Shown: piece after piece, positions 20,258-30,298 of the stretch
Numbering within the stretch: position 1 is the stretch's first letter
Layout: every line of letters starts with the position of its first letter
From: Myxococcales bacterium
GTDB taxonomy: Bacteria; Myxococcota_A; Polyangia; Haliangiales; Haliangiaceae
Assembly (NCBI GenBank): GCA_028287135.1
Contig: JAQBQE010000058.1
Span: 1-47,433, forward strand
Length of the DNA: 47,433 nucleotides
Direction of reading: 5' to 3'
Translations under genes and position numbers: made by a program
The notes under the pieces: generated by a model
Seen by the model: only the letters and a program-made list of their open reading frames with translations
What the model was told of the DNA's origin: nothing
Databases searched by the model: none

Positions 20258-21312
20258 CTGCGCTGCTCGTCGCGGATCCGCGCGTGCTCGAGCAGCAGGT
20301 GCGTGATCGAGCTGTCGAGCTCGGGCTTCGTCGCCGGTGGCGAGCCGGCGGACAGCTCGAAGTAGCCGGCCTCCCAGTCGAGGACATCCATCATCACCGC
20401 GCGGGAATCGGCATCGATCGCGGTCGACCGCGCGCGAACGATCTTGCCCTCGACGAAGTCGATCCACGCGACCGATTGATCGCGGGTGACCGAGAGCTGC
20501 CCGCTCTTGCGCTCCTGCTCGAACATGGTCAGCAGCGACGGCAACCCGAGATCGCTGAGCGCACCGCGGAGCACCACGCGCTCGGTGTCGCGCTGACTCG
20601 CACGCGCGAGCCGGCGCGCCCGGATGATCACCTCGAGCACGGTGAACGGCTTGGGGATGTAGTCCATCGCGCCGAGCTGCAGCGCCTGCAGCCGCACCAG
20701 ATCGCTGATGTCGGCCGACATCAGCATCACCGGCACGCTCGCGAGCTCGGGATGGCGGCCCATCTCCTGGAGCACGTGCAGCCCGTCGACGACCGGCATG
20801 TCGCGCTCGAGCAGGACGACGTCGGGCGTCCGCGACAGACACGCACCGATCGCCTCCATCCCGTTGGTCGCGGTCGCGACCGAGAATCCTGCGCTATCGA
20901 GCGCCGTCGACAGCCGCTCGAGGAGCCGGGTCTCGGGATCGGCGACGACGATCCGCAGATCCGCCGCCGGGTGATTCGCCGCGTGGTTCGACAGCAACCG
21001 GCCGACCGCCTCGGCAAACAGCTCGTCGGCGGGGCGCACCGGATCGCGGAACACCACGCCGATCCCGGGGAACCTGCCGAGCGTGCGGGCCTCGACCTCG
21101 TCGAGGCTGTGCGAGACCTGCGCGGTGGTGACCAGGCGCTGACCGTTCGGCGAGATCACGATCTGGACGATCGCGTCCTTGGGCAGGGGCGGTGACATCC
21201 GGATGAACATCCCGAGCGCCGACAGGTCCTGCGAGACCGCCCGGATCTTCTTGCCACCCGTCATCACCTCGACGGGGAGGTTCATCGCTACCCGGTTATT
21301 TCGACGCCGCAC
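20254..21312 (-). CDS. PilZ - response-regulator receiver - DUF4388 fusion regulator
   Basis: A 352-residue three-domain regulator. Residues 1-100 are a PilZ domain with the c-di-GMP-binding RRRNNR motif at the start and DLSALGMFI (the D/NxSxxG motif). Residues ~118-235 are a CheY-like receiver: acidic residues after RIVVADPE, the phosphoacceptor Asp in VVLLERDMPVVDG, and the Lys in YIPKPF. Residues ~245-350 are a DUF4388 (PATAN-like) domain (LSDLGLPSLLTMFEQERKSG, then GKIVRARS). The start is GTG 21312, immediately before the PilZ arginines. It follows the DUF2199 gene by 12 bp, so the two may be co-transcribed. It probably integrates c-di-GMP and phosphorelay signals in gliding, pili or polysaccharide control. 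No cognate kinase is adjacent. Confidence 0.9.
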   Translation of the reverse strand: MRRRNNRVAMNLPVEVMTGGKKIRAVSQDLSALGMFIRMSPPLPKDAIVQIVISPNGQRLVTTAQVSHSLDEVEARTLGRFPGIGVVFRDPVRPADELFAEAVGRLLSNHAANHPAADLRIVVADPETRLLERLSTALDSAGFSVATATNGMEAIGACLSRTPDVVLLERDMPVVDGLHVLQEMGRHPELASVPVMLMSADISDLVRLQALQLGAMDYIPKPFTVLEVIIRARRLARASQRDTERVVLRGALSDLGLPSLLTMFEQERKSGQLSVTRDQSVAWIDFVEGKIVRARSTAIDADSRAVMMDVLDWEAGYFELSAGSPPATKPELDSSITHLLLEHARIRDEQRS

Positions 21313-21324
21313 GGCGCCCCCACT

Positions 21325-21816
21325 CTAATCGAAGTGGTGGATCAGCTGACACGCCTTCGACAGCGGGATTCCGGTTCTCTGATCGACCGCCAGCGGATGA
21401 TCGGTCGGGTCGAGCGTGACCCGCGGGCGCTGGCCACCGCCGCGAAATACCACCGTGGTGGCGAGCCCGAGGGCGGAGAGCGGGTAGCAGGTGAGCTCGG
21501 TCGCGAGCGTGGCGCGGACCGGCGCCAGGTCGGCGGACTCGAAGCTCTCGAGGTAGGTCGCGAAGTCCTCGCGGTGGACCGCGACCCACAGGTTGAACCC
21601 GAGCGGCTCTGGGTGGTCGGCGACCGCGACGTCGAGGATCGCGCGGACGAAGAACCGGTCGTCGTCGATCTCGCAGGTGTCGGGCGTCCACACCACCCGC
21701 GCGGCGCGCTCGGCCTCGGGCACGCCGGCGCAGGCGTCCGGAAATTCGCTACTGATATGCGGCAGCTCGTCATGGTGGTGCGCGCACACGGAGCAGACGA
21801 AGCTCGCCGGGTCCAT
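21325..21816 (-). CDS. DUF2199 domain protein
   Basis: A 163-residue protein matching the DUF2199 pattern. It begins with a CxxC pair followed by His (FVCSVCAHHHDELPH), then WTPDTCEIDDDRFFVRAIL, LGFNLWVAVHREDFATYLE, and a C-terminal DHPLAVDQRTGIPLSKACQL. The start is ATG 21816; the frame is open for another 66 codons but these overlap the divergent ABC-transporter gene and look non-coding. The function of the family is unknown; the N-terminal CxxC/His residues suggest a small metal site. It is divergent from the btuD gene with only about 31 bp between starts. Confidence 0.85.
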   Translation of the reverse strand: MDPASFVCSVCAHHHDELPHISSEFPDACAGVPEAERAARVVWTPDTCEIDDDRFFVRAILDVAVADHPEPLGFNLWVAVHREDFATYLESFESADLAPVRATLATELTCYPLSALGLATTVVFRGGGQRPRVTLDPTDHPLAVDQRTGIPLSKACQLIHHFD

Positions 21817-21847
21817 CGTGCTGACGGTACCCGTGGTAGGCAGGCAC

Positions 21848-22611
<764 letters not shown>

Positions 22612-22615
<4 letters not shown>

Positions 22616-23682
22616 GCGGGTTCATCAGCGGCTCGCGCAACAGCCGGACCGGTCGGCTGACCGCGACCCGCCTCGCGTTCTCGCTGCTCGCGTGCCTGAC
22701 GATCGCCGTCGTGGTCGCGATGCTCGCCCCGCACATCGGCATCAACTACGACCGCGGCGGTCATTACCTCGAATTCCTCGGGCTCGACGCCTACACGCCC
22801 GGCACCGCCGCCCACCAGGTGTTCTGGATCCGCGTGCCGCGCGTGCTCGCGGCGATGCTCGTCGGTGGCGCGCTCGCCGGTGCGGGCTGCGCGCTGCAGG
22901 CGCTGCTCCGCAATCCGCTCGCCGAGCCGTTCACGCTCGGGATCTCGTCGGGCAGCTCGCTCGCCGCGGTGCTCGCGATCCGGATCGGGCTCGAGGGCTC
23001 GCTCGGTGGCGCGGGCGTCGGCGCGGCGGCGCTGCTCGGTGCGATCGCGACGCTGCTCGTCGTGTGGCGGCTCGCGAGCATCGGTCGTCAGCTTCCCCCG
23101 GCGACGCTCGTCCTCGCCGGTGTGACGATGTCGATGTTCTGCTCGGCGGCGTCGGTGCTGATCCAGTACACGAGCAACTTCACCGAGATCAGCCGGATGA
23201 TCCGCTGGATGATGGGCGGCCTCGATTCGATGCAGCTGTCCGCGGTCGGCTACGGAACGATCCCGATCGTGCTCGGGCTCGCCGCGCTGATCGCGTACGC
23301 GCGCGAGCTCAATGCGCTCGCTGCCGGCCCCGAGGTCGCGGCGTCGCTCGGCGTCGCGGTCGCGCGCACGCAGGCCGTGGTGTTCATCGTGTCGTCGCTG
23401 CTCGTGGGTGCCGCGATCGCGCTCGCCGGTCCGATCGGATTCATCGGCCTGATCGTCCCGCATGCGCTGCGCGCGGTGATCGGCCCCGATCATCGCGTGC
23501 TGGTCCCCGCGTCGGTGTTCGGCGGTGCCGTGCTGCTGATGGTGTGCGACACGCTCGCGCGCACGGTGACCGCGCCCGCGCAGCTGCCGACCGGCGCCGT
23601 CACCGCCGTGCTCGGTGGTCCGTTCTTCGTGATGATCCTGATCCGCCAGAAGCGCCACGCCGCGATGTGGGGCCGCGGGTGA
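22612..23682 (+). CDS. btuC: Corrinoid ABC transporter permease, BtuC-like (FecCD family)
   Basis: A 356-residue polytopic permease of the FecCD/BtuC family, with about ten membrane helices expected. Family landmarks are RVPRVLAAMLVGGALAGAG, ALLRNPLAEPFTLGISSG (the conserved NPLAxP box), the cytoplasmic GPIGFIGLIVPHALR coupling helix that contacts the ATPase, and PTGAVTAVLGGPFFVMIL at the end. The start is ATG 22612, overlapping the btuD-like stop; its own stop overlaps the GTG of cobT by 4 nt. The substrate-binding partner is probably the lipoprotein encoded at 18325-19179. Confidence 0.93.
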
Positions 23683-24650
23683 GCGATCCGCGCGTCCTCC
23701 GCCACGTGATCGAATCGATCACGCCCGCGTCCGATGCCCACGGTGAAGGCGCGCGTCTGCACGTCGCGAGCGCGGGGACACCGCTGCTCGAGCGGATCGC
23801 GATCACGCTCGGTGGTGCGCAGCACACGGCACGGCCGCGCACCGAGCGGCGGACGATCGTGGTGGTCGCCGGCGATCATGGCGTCGGCGATCCGGGCGTC
23901 GCGCTCGGCGCCGCTCATCCGACCGTGATCGCGATGCACGCGATCTCCGACGGCAGCGCCGCGCTGTGCCAGGTCGCCCGCGCGAGCCGCGCTCCGCTGC
24001 TGCTGCTCGATGCCGGATCGCGCGAGCCCAAGAGCATGCCGAGCGGCGTGATGCACCTTGCGCGCGGTGGCGCGAGCCGCGATCTGTTGCGCGAACCCGC
24101 GATGACGGTGGTCGATGCCGCGCTCGGGCTCGAGACCGGGATCGCGGTCATGGCGTCGCTGTCGGAGGAAGGTCTCGATGTGCTCGCGCTCGGGGCCCTC
24201 GGCGTCGGTGCCGATGTCGCGTCGCTCGCGCTGCTCGGGGCGGCGCTCGGGGCGCCACCGACCGGTTTCTCCGACGAGGTCGCCGAGCTCGCCGGGGCCC
24301 GCGGTGCCGAGCTCGCCGGGGCAAGCCCGCTCGAGCTGCTCGCGACGTTCGGGGGCGGCGACACCGCGGTGCTCGCGGGGATGATGCTGGCGGCGGCGGC
24401 GACCAACGTCCCGGTCGTGATCGACGGCTATGCCACCGGAGCAGCGGCGCTCGTCGCGGCAGCGTTCGCGCCCGAGGTCGCCGGCTATCTGGTCGCGGCC
24501 CACGCCGGCACGTTCACGATGCCGCGGATCCTCGCCCACCTCGGGCTCACGCCGATCTTCGACGTCGGCCTGGGCCACGGCGAGGGCACCGGCGCCGCGA
24601 TGGTGCTGCCCATGCTGGATCAGGTGGCAGCGCTCGCGGCGCAGGGGTAG
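23679..24650 (+). CDS. cobT: Nicotinate-nucleotide--dimethylbenzimidazole phosphoribosyltransferase
   Basis: A 323-residue CobT enzyme that transfers phosphoribose from nicotinate mononucleotide to 5,6-dimethylbenzimidazole, activating the lower ligand of cobalamin. The start is GTG 23679, which overlaps the btuC-like stop. Family motifs visible are VVVAGDHGVGDPG, the glycine-rich FGGGDTAVLAGMML, and near the C-terminus GHGEGTGAAMVLPML, whose Glu corresponds to the catalytic Glu of Salmonella CobT. Lengths agree with the family (~340-360) with a slightly short N-terminus. Coupling to the importer genes suggests that imported corrinoids are given a lower ligand. The other late-assembly genes (cobS, cobU/cobP, cobC) are not in this window. 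Confidence 0.92.
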   Translation: MSDPRVLRHVIESITPASDAHGEGARLHVASAGTPLLERIAITLGGAQHTARPRTERRTIVVVAGDHGVGDPGVALGAAHPTVIAMHAISDGSAALCQVARASRAPLLLLDAGSREPKSMPSGVMHLARGGASRDLLREPAMTVVDAALGLETGIAVMASLSEEGLDVLALGALGVGADVASLALLGAALGAPPTGFSDEVAELAGARGAELAGASPLELLATFGGGDTAVLAGMMLAAAATNVPVVIDGYATGAAALVAAAFAPEVAGYLVAAHAGTFTMPRILAHLGLTPIFDVGLGHGEGTGAAMVLPMLDQVAALAAQG

Positions 24651-24660
24651 CTTTGACGGC

Positions 24661-25119
24661 GTGGGGGAGCGCCGGAGGCACACGGGGACGTTCGAGGTCG
24701 AGCGCACGACCGGCTCGCACGACGTCCTCGACCGGTTGTTCGTCTACGGCACGATGCGCCAGGGTCAGACCGCGCGATCGTTGATCGCGAACCAGATCAC
24801 GCGCTCGGTCAGCGCGCAGACGACGGGCGCGCTCTACGCGTTCCCGATGGGCGGCCCCGGGTTCACCGAGGTCCCCGCGGCGGGCGGCTCCGGCGTCGTG
24901 ATCGGCGAGGTCGTGTGGCTGACCGAGCTACCGGCGACGTTCGGCCTGCTCGATGCCTACGAGGGCCAGGACTTCGCACGCGTGATCAAGCAGGTCACGC
25001 TCGCGACCGGCGAGCAGGTGTGGACCTGGATGTACACGCTCTCGGATCCCGCCGCCGTGAAGCACGGGATCCTGATCGAGGACGGCAACTGGGTCCGCTA
25101 CTGGACCGAGCACCAGTAG
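24661..25119 (+). CDS. Gamma-glutamylcyclotransferase-like (GGCT/AIG2) protein
   Basis: A protein of about 152 residues with the GGCT-fold entry motif LFVYGTMRQGQTARSLI (YGTxxxG class) near residues 28-44, then GALYAFPMGGPGFTEV and GEVVWLTELPATFGLLDAYEGQDFAR. The latter contains the conserved LDxYEG segment whose Glu is usually catalytic. The family cyclises gamma-glutamyl amines or amino acids to 5-oxoproline. The start is taken as GTG 24661, 10 bp after the cobT stop, so it may be the last gene of the corrinoid operon, but a functional link is not obvious. The C-terminal part (GEQVWTWMYTLSDPAAVKHG) fits the family. Confidence 0.83.
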   Translation: MGERRRHTGTFEVERTTGSHDVLDRLFVYGTMRQGQTARSLIANQITRSVSAQTTGALYAFPMGGPGFTEVPAAGGSGVVIGEVVWLTELPATFGLLDAYEGQDFARVIKQVTLATGEQVWTWMYTLSDPAAVKHGILIEDGNWVRYWTEHQ

Positions 25120-25126
25120 CCAGCGG

Positions 25127-25351
25127 CTAGATATCGGTCCAGTCGAGGTCTTCCTCGATGGTCTGGAAGTTCACCGTCTGCATGTCGTTGACCGACGGCC
25201 GGCGACCCTCGGCCGCTTCCTGGTGCTCGCGCAACAGCTTGCCGGTCTCGACCACGCTCGAGTCCGCCACCGGCGTCCCGTGCAGCGTCGACGCGATCAA
25301 CTCCGCGAGAGCCTGCGGCTCCTGCCCACCCCGAACCTCGATTGCGATCAT
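25127..25351 (-). CDS. Small hypothetical protein (about 74 residues)
   Basis: An ATG at 25349-25351 gives 74 residues (IAIEVRGGQEPQALAELI, then an acidic tail ending EEDLDWTDI). A GTG at 25402 would add 17 residues. It has no membrane segment and no recognised family. Its 3' end lies 7 bp from the stop of the convergent GGCT-like gene. The amphipathic helix and the acidic C-terminus look like a real small soluble protein, but I cannot assign a role. Confidence 0.55.
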   Translation of the reverse strand: MIAIEVRGGQEPQALAELIASTLHGTPVADSSVVETGKLLREHQEAAEGRRPSVNDMQTVNFQTIEEDLDWTDI

Positions 25352-25511
25352 GAACAGCGGTGTAACAGGGGCGCTCGCGATCCGATCCTCGGCAGTCCTC
25401 ACAACGAGTGCTGACTCCGATTCGCACGGCGTAGCTGCCTGAACTTATTGGCGCTGAAGGCCGGCGACGTTTGTTCGCAACCGCGAACCGCGCGGTCCGA
25501 TAGCGGCTCTC

Positions 25512-26456
25512 ATGAAGCTCAGCAGCCTGTCCACCGCCCTCCTCGTCCTCGCCACCGCCTGCGGCACCGTCGTCGACCCCACCGGTCCGGGCACCGGCTC
25601 CGGATCCGACGACCCGACCGACCCGGGTACCGACCCCGATGCTCCCGAGGCGGAGGCGCCCTTGATGATCGAGGCGCCGAAGGCAGCAACCACGCCCGAG
25701 TCGCTGTTCACGATGACGATGGTCGGCAACTCGCCGGTGATCGACCTGCTGCGCCCGGCGGCGGGTCGTCGGGTCGACATCGTCGAGCAGCGGATCATCC
25801 AGAAGACCACCGACGCGGTGACGCTGACCATCGACGTCACGCGGCCGACCGGGATGTTCAAGAAGACCGTGGTCGACGACTTCGTGAAGATCGGGACCGG
25901 CACCGTCGTCATCGATTGCGTCGAGGACGACACCAACCCACGCTGCAACGAGCAGCTGGTCGACCCGGCGGATCGCGCCGCCGAGGGACCGATCGCGACG
26001 GCGACCTGGAACCTCGCCGTGATCGATGGGCTCACCGGGATGCCGATCCCGAGCTGCAGTGCGGGCACCGAGCACCTCGAATGCCTGCTGCCGTCGCGCG
26101 CCGCCACCGAGGGGCCGCGCGCGTTCAAGATCGTGGTGTCGGCGACGGGGCTGACCGATCTGAGCGCGACGCTCGCCGACGACGTTCACAGCATGGCGGG
26201 GCTGACGTTCACGGGCGCCCTGCCCGGGACCCGCGCCTACGTCTGCGACTTCATGAAGGTCCGGACGGTCGGCGAGGTGACCTATCGCAACTGTCTCAAC
26301 TGGTCGGAGTACGCGCAGATGATCGCGCTCGACCACGCGGAGCTCGAGCTCGACCCGATCACGGTGACCGTGTCCTCGGCGGGCAAGGTGACGACGCTCA
26401 CCACCGAGGCGCTGGCCTGGGACAGCGGCGACGACGATCTACCGGGCGCCCACTGA
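25512..26456 (+). CDS. Secreted lipoprotein of unknown function
   Basis: A 314-residue lipoprotein. The signal peptide STALLVLATAC ends in a lipobox, with the lipidated Cys at residue 17. The mature N-terminus is a Gly/Ser/Asp/Thr/Pro-rich low-complexity linker (~18-50), common in myxobacterial surface lipoproteins. The rest is beta-rich (VTLTIDVTRPTGMFKKTVV; TGTVVIDCVED) with four or more cysteines that could form disulfides (DCVEDDTNPRCNEQ; SCSAGTEHLECL). No domain family is recognised. It is a monocistronic gene, with a 109-bp upstream gap that contains an inverted repeat GTTCGC-AACC-GCGAAC (25473-25488), a possible operator. Confidence 0.75.
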   Translation: MKLSSLSTALLVLATACGTVVDPTGPGTGSGSDDPTDPGTDPDAPEAEAPLMIEAPKAATTPESLFTMTMVGNSPVIDLLRPAAGRRVDIVEQRIIQKTTDAVTLTIDVTRPTGMFKKTVVDDFVKIGTGTVVIDCVEDDTNPRCNEQLVDPADRAAEGPIATATWNLAVIDGLTGMPIPSCSAGTEHLECLLPSRAATEGPRAFKIVVSATGLTDLSATLADDVHSMAGLTFTGALPGTRAYVCDFMKVRTVGEVTYRNCLNWSEYAQMIALDHAELELDPITVTVSSAGKVTTLTTEALAWDSGDDDLPGAH

Positions 26457-26875
26457 GGGAGCCCGCTGTCGACCCTGCAAGCGCCCTCGTGGACGCGCCG
26501 GCGACTCAGATGAAGAAGTGACCGAGGACCGCCATCGAGAGGGCGGCAAGTGCAGCTGCAATCGTTCCGAAACCAACCTTGCAGGTCGGTGTCGACATCG
26601 TCATCCGGGTACTCACGAGGCCGACTTTCGCTGTTTGCCCAAAAAGATCAAGTTCGGGATCTGGCGATCGTGATTGGCTAAGTTGGTCAATCATTACATG
26701 TTGTTCCGCCGCAAGATCGATGCCCACTCCCTGCGCCGGAACGTTGCACGACGGACCGGAAGCTGGATCGGGAGCGGAAACCGCGCGGCGCGGGTTCCAG
26801 CGCCCGTGCGGCGGGCGAAGAGAAGAACCTTCTGCTTGGAGTCTTGGCGGCTCCGGCGCGGAGAACGCCCGGACG
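26457..26875. other. 419-bp gap with AT-richer core and one doubtful small ORF
   Basis: No confident gene is seen. The middle (about 26,630-26,720) is distinctly more AT-rich than its surroundings, as a promoter region would be. A minus-strand frame at 26506-26604 encodes 32 residues (TMSTPTCKVGFGTIAAALAAL, abridged) ending in a single hydrophobic helix and could be a small membrane peptide; there is no clear ribosome binding site. Confidence 0.4.
26506..26604 (-). CDS. Possible 32-residue single-helix membrane peptide
   Basis: ATG at 26602-26604 opens a frame with a short polar N-terminus and one hydrophobic helix (GTIAAALAALSMAVLGHFF). The composition is natural for a membrane peptide, and the start lies next to an AT-rich promoter-like stretch. 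There is no recognisable ribosome binding site and no homology known to me, so this is tentative. Confidence 0.25.
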   Translation of the reverse strand: MTMSTPTCKVGFGTIAAALAALSMAVLGHFFI

Positions 26876-27982
26876 TCACGAGCCGCGGGCTTGCTTGATC
26901 AGCCGCAGGTACGAGGTCTGGATCCGCTGCGCGAGATCGCCGATCTCGGTGACCAGCGCCTGCGGTGGCGGACCACCGAGGGTGTGAACGTAGATCAGGT
27001 TCACGGCGCGCTGCTTCACCAGGATCGGGACCACGAGGACCGACATCGGCTCGGGCGACACGCCGAGCGCGACCCAGAGCTGCGACTCGACCGGCTTGGC
27101 CGCGGACGGTGGCTCTCCGAGGAACGACTCGCCCGCATCGTGCGCGGACTGCAGCGACGACGCACCGCCGAGCGGTAGCGACAGGTCCTCGATCTGGGTC
27201 CGCGGGCGCGCGGGGGGTGCGACCCAGCCGCGCCAGCCGAGGGCGTTGCCGTCGCGGATCAGGAACAGGATCAGCGCGTCGCAGCGGCCCTTCGCGTAAT
27301 CGACCATCGCGTCGGCGATCTGCTCGCGATGGGTCGCGGTGTCGATCCGCTCGCAGGCCGCGCCGTAGCTGATCGCGAGCGGGACCGCCGAGCCGAGCGT
27401 CATCTGCGACGAGCTACGGCGGCGGCGCGGCTCGAGCGTGAACGCGGGCGGCATCACCATGCCCTGGGCGGGCTGCGAGCGCCGGCGATCGTCGGTCGGC
27501 TCGGGGTCGGCCTCGCTGAGCGCCCGCCCGGTACGGACGAATCGCGCGCGACGCGGCTGACCGAACAGCCGCTCGAGGTAGTAGAGCGCGCGCAGCTCGG
27601 GGACCACGTACGGCGTGATCTTCGAGCCGAGCTTCTCGGACAGCTCGCTGATCGCGGTGGTGTCGGTCGGGTCGACCATCGCCACCGAGATCGCCTGGGT
27701 GTTGCCGAGGTCGCCGAGCGGGATCGAGCGCAGCCGGTGCGCATCGTTCGAGCCGAGGCGATCGAGGAGGTCGAGGTCGGCGTTGTCGAGCAGCGTCGGC
27801 GTCGCCATCGGATAGCCCGAGAGCTCCGCCAGGTACGTGGACAGCAGCTCGAGATCGATGAACCCGAGCTCCACGAGGTTGGTCCCGAGCCGGCCTCCGT
27901 AGAGCACCTGATTTCGCAGCGCGCCCTCGAGCTGCGAGAGCCCGATCGCGGCGTTGCGCAGGAGCAGCGTGCCGAGCTTCAT
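26876..27982 (-). CDS. GspE/PilB N-terminal-domain (MshEN) protein with C-terminal sensory-like domain
   Basis: A 368-residue protein. The first ~150 residues resemble the N-terminal domain of type II secretion/pilus ATPases: KLGTLLLRNAAIGLSQLEGAL, GGRLGTNLVELGFIDLELLS, YLAELSGYP, then AISVAMVDPTDTTAISEL. MshEN-type versions of this domain bind c-di-GMP. The ATPase domain is absent; there is no Walker motif. An Arg/Ser/Pro-rich linker (~160-200) leads to a C-terminal domain (~215-365) with GAF-like features (DALILFLIRDGNALGWRGW; VLVVPILVKQRAVNLIYVHT). I chose ATG 27982, 7 bp after the queC stop; the frame continues upstream but overlaps queC. Likely a regulatory relative of secretion ATPases, not a motor. 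Confidence 0.82.
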   Translation of the reverse strand: MKLGTLLLRNAAIGLSQLEGALRNQVLYGGRLGTNLVELGFIDLELLSTYLAELSGYPMATPTLLDNADLDLLDRLGSNDAHRLRSIPLGDLGNTQAISVAMVDPTDTTAISELSEKLGSKITPYVVPELRALYYLERLFGQPRRARFVRTGRALSEADPEPTDDRRRSQPAQGMVMPPAFTLEPRRRRSSSQMTLGSAVPLAISYGAACERIDTATHREQIADAMVDYAKGRCDALILFLIRDGNALGWRGWVAPPARPRTQIEDLSLPLGGASSLQSAHDAGESFLGEPPSAAKPVESQLWVALGVSPEPMSVLVVPILVKQRAVNLIYVHTLGGPPPQALVTEIGDLAQRIQTSYLRLIKQARGS

Positions 27983-27989
27983 ACCGGCC

Positions 27990-28688
27990 TCAGTGTATCG
28001 CGTAGCGCGTGGGATCGGGGACGCCGGCCTCGGCGAACCCCTTCTTGCGGAGGGCACAGGCGTCGCATCGGCCACAGGCGCCGCCCGCGATCGGGTCGTA
28101 GCAGGAGTGCGTGATCGAATAATCGACGCCGAGCCGCATCCCGAGCTCGATGATCCCGGCCTTGGTCAGCTCGATCAGGGGCGCGTGGATCGTGAAGCCG
28201 CCGCCGCGGGTCGCGACCTGCGCGAGCGCCTCGAACGCACGGATGAACTCCGGTCGACAGTCGGGGTAGCCGCTCGCATCGAGGACGTTGACCCCGACGA
28301 AGATGTCGCGCGCACCGAGGGACTCGGCCCAGGCGAGGGCGAGCGAGAGCAGCACCGTGTTGCGGGCGGGGACGTAGGTCGAAGGAACGTCGCCGGGCGC
28401 GCCGATCTCGGAGAGCGACCGGTCCTTGGGGACGGCGATCCCGGCGGTGGTGAGCGCCGACGACGCGAGCGGTGACAGATCGACCTCGACGATCCGGTGG
28501 ACGATCGGGCGATCGGGCGTGCCGAGTGCCGCCGCGACCCGACGGGCGGCGTCGAGCTCGACCTCGTGAAGCTGGCCGTAGCGCACGGTGAGCGCGTGAC
28601 ACGTAAAACCCGCATCGCGTGCGACGGCGAGTGCGGTCGTCGAGTCGAGGCCGCCCGAGAGCAGCACCACGGCAGCGGGCATGCACAT
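27990..28688 (-). CDS. queC: 7-cyano-7-deazaguanine synthase
   Basis: A 232-residue QueC, the ATP-dependent enzyme making preQ0 for queuosine or archaeosine-type modification. The PP-loop ATP-binding motif LSGGLDST lies at residues ~10-17. The segment [17 protein letters not shown] and the [13 protein letters not shown] motif are typical. The C-terminal zinc site is a four-Cys cluster: HSCYDP, CGRCDAC. The start is ATG 28688 or ATG 28682 two codons later. Other preQ0 genes (queD, queE, folE) are not in this window. It precedes the GspE-N-domain gene by 7 bp on the same strand, so the two are probably co-transcribed despite unrelated roles. Confidence 0.95.
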   Translation of the reverse strand: MCMPAAVVLLSGGLDSTTALAVARDAGFTCHALTVRYGQLHEVELDAARRVAAALGTPDRPIVHRIVEVDLSPLASSALTTAGIAVPKDRSLSEIGAPGDVPSTYVPARNTVLLSLALAWAESLGARDIFVGVNVLDASGYPDCRPEFIRAFEALAQVATRGGGFTIHAPLIELTKAGIIELGMRLGVDYSITHSCYDPIAGGACGRCDACALRKKGFAEAGVPDPTRYAIH

Positions 28689-28741
28689 CCTTACGACGCG
28701 ACGAGATCGTCGGCCAGCGTCATCCGTGACAGATTCGAGCG

Positions 28742-30298
28742 GTGGAGGAGCGCAAGCTGCCGGCGTGGGCTCCGACGGTCGCCGTCGCGGTGGCCCTCAC
28801 CGCGCTCGTGATCGGCTCGTTCCTCCAGCGCTGGGAGATGCTCGGCCAGTCGCCGTTCCCGGTCGGGATCGACGGCTACTTCTATCCGATCCAGCTGCGC
28901 TCGCTGCTCGAGGATGGGCACCTCGCCTATCCGGCGTCGCCACTCGCGTTCTACCTGCTCGCCCCGTTCGCGGCGGCGACCGATCCGGTGACCGGCGCCA
29001 AGCTCGGGACCGCGGTGTGGACCGCGCTGATCGTGTTGCCGGCGTACGGCGTCGGTGCGCGGCTCGGCAAGAGCCGGGGCGCGGGGCTCCTCGCCGCGGC
29101 GCTGGTCGCGACCAGTGCGGGCTCGCAGTTCCTGACCTTCGAGTTCGTGAAGAACGGGATCGGGCTGACGATCGGGCTGTGCGCGCTGTGGCTCGTGTTG
29201 CGTGCGCTCGAGCGCCCGACGCGCGGACGGATCGCGGCGGCACTGCTCGCGGTGCTCGCGGCGTTTCTCACCCACAAGATGGCGGCGGCGATCGTCGTGA
29301 TCGTCGCGGTGCCGGCGGCGATCGCGGAGGCGGCTGCGCGCGGTGCGCTACGCGGGCGCCGGTTGATCTACGCGATCGCAGCCGTGATCGTGCTCGCGGT
29401 GATCGCGATCGCGCTCGGCGCGGCATTCCCGGAGCGATTCCTCTCGGTCGCGGATCTCTCGCACGGCTCGGGGCTGTGGGGGCCCGCCCACTGGGATGCG
29501 CCCGCGCTGATCACGCCGCGCTCGACGCTGGCGATGGGCCACGAGGCGGCGATCGGCGGTGTGCTCGCGATCGTGGCGGCGCTGTCGCTGCTGAAGACCG
29601 TGCGCGGTCCCCTCGTCGCCGAGCTCGGCACGCATTCGCGCGGTGAGACGATCGCGGCGTGGGTCGTGATCGGGCTCGCGCTGGTGATCGCGCTGCCGTG
29701 GTTGAATGTCGTCGATCCGCAGGGCATCGGCTTCCGGATCCGGATCGCCGCATTCCTCCCGATGGCGCTGTGCGCAGCGATCGCGGCGCGGCTCGTGGTC
29801 GCGCCGATCGCGAAGCTCATCGCCGCCCGGTGGTCGAGTGCGATCCGCGAAGGTGTGCTCGCGCTCGTGGCGCTGGTGATCGTGCTCGCGATGCCGCGCT
29901 ATCGTGTCGAGGGCCGGATCGTCGCGCACGCAGCGATGGTGGCAGCGGTGCAGGCGCTCGCCGGCCGCATCCCCGAGGGCGACGTCGCGATCGTCCCCGA
30001 GCGCCACATCGCGTACATGGTCGTCTGGTACGCGCGGGTGCCGATGCGGCTGCGCCCCGACAGCGTGCCGCGCGAGCGCCGGTGGCGCGTGATGCCGCTC
30101 GCGTTCATCCGTGCGGGATCCCCGCTTGACCAGGCGCTCCTCGCGGCGCGCAACCAGCCGACGCTGACGCCGCCGCTCGGCACCCATCCGCGGCACCCGA
30201 ACGGGCTGGTCCTCGTCGCGGAACCGACGTGGGAGTGGGTGCTCGCGCAGCTGCCCGCCGACGTCCTTGCCTACTACCAGCGCTGGCCGACGATCTAG
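28742..30298 (+). CDS. Polytopic membrane protein, GT-C glycosyltransferase-like
   Basis: A 518-residue membrane protein with about ten hydrophobic segments (for example ~12-26, 66-76, 95-105, 120-130, 141-153, 164-195, 206-230, 265-280, 303-320, 332-360, 370-385) and a C-terminal soluble domain of ~130 residues. The first periplasmic loop has [20 protein letters not shown], an acidic-residue motif like the GT-C superfamily (PMT/ArnT/OST), where such an Asp is catalytic. The segment [20 protein letters not shown] follows in a PMT-like region. Function is inferred from topology and this motif only; no specific substrate is suggested. The start is GTG 28742, 53 bp from the divergent queC start. 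Its stop shares a CTAG with the stop of the convergent small gene. Confidence 0.7.
   Translation: MEERKLPAWAPTVAVAVALTALVIGSFLQRWEMLGQSPFPVGIDGYFYPIQLRSLLEDGHLAYPASPLAFYLLAPFAAATDPVTGAKLGTAVWTALIVLPAYGVGARLGKSRGAGLLAAALVATSAGSQFLTFEFVKNGIGLTIGLCALWLVLRALERPTRGRIAAALLAVLAAFLTHKMAAAIVVIVAVPAAIAEAAARGALRGRRLIYAIAAVIVLAVIAIALGAAFPERFLSVADLSHGSGLWGPAHWDAPALITPRSTLAMGHEAAIGGVLAIVAALSLLKTVRGPLVAELGTHSRGETIAAWVVIGLALVIALPWLNVVDPQGIGFRIRIAAFLPMALCAAIAARLVVAPIAKLIAARWSSAIREGVLALVALVIVLAMPRYRVEGRIVAHAAMVAAVQALAGRIPEGDVAIVPERHIAYMVVWYARVPMRLRPDSVPRERRWRVMPLAFIRAGSPLDQALLAARNQPTLTPPLGTHPRHPNGLVLVAEPTWEWVLAQLPADVLAYYQRWPTI

Noticed and set aside
21817..21847. Cobalamin riboswitch upstream of btuD
   Set aside because: Only 31 bp separate the divergent starts, far too short for a B12 riboswitch; the btuF-like gene likewise has only ~31 bp before the divergent kinase.
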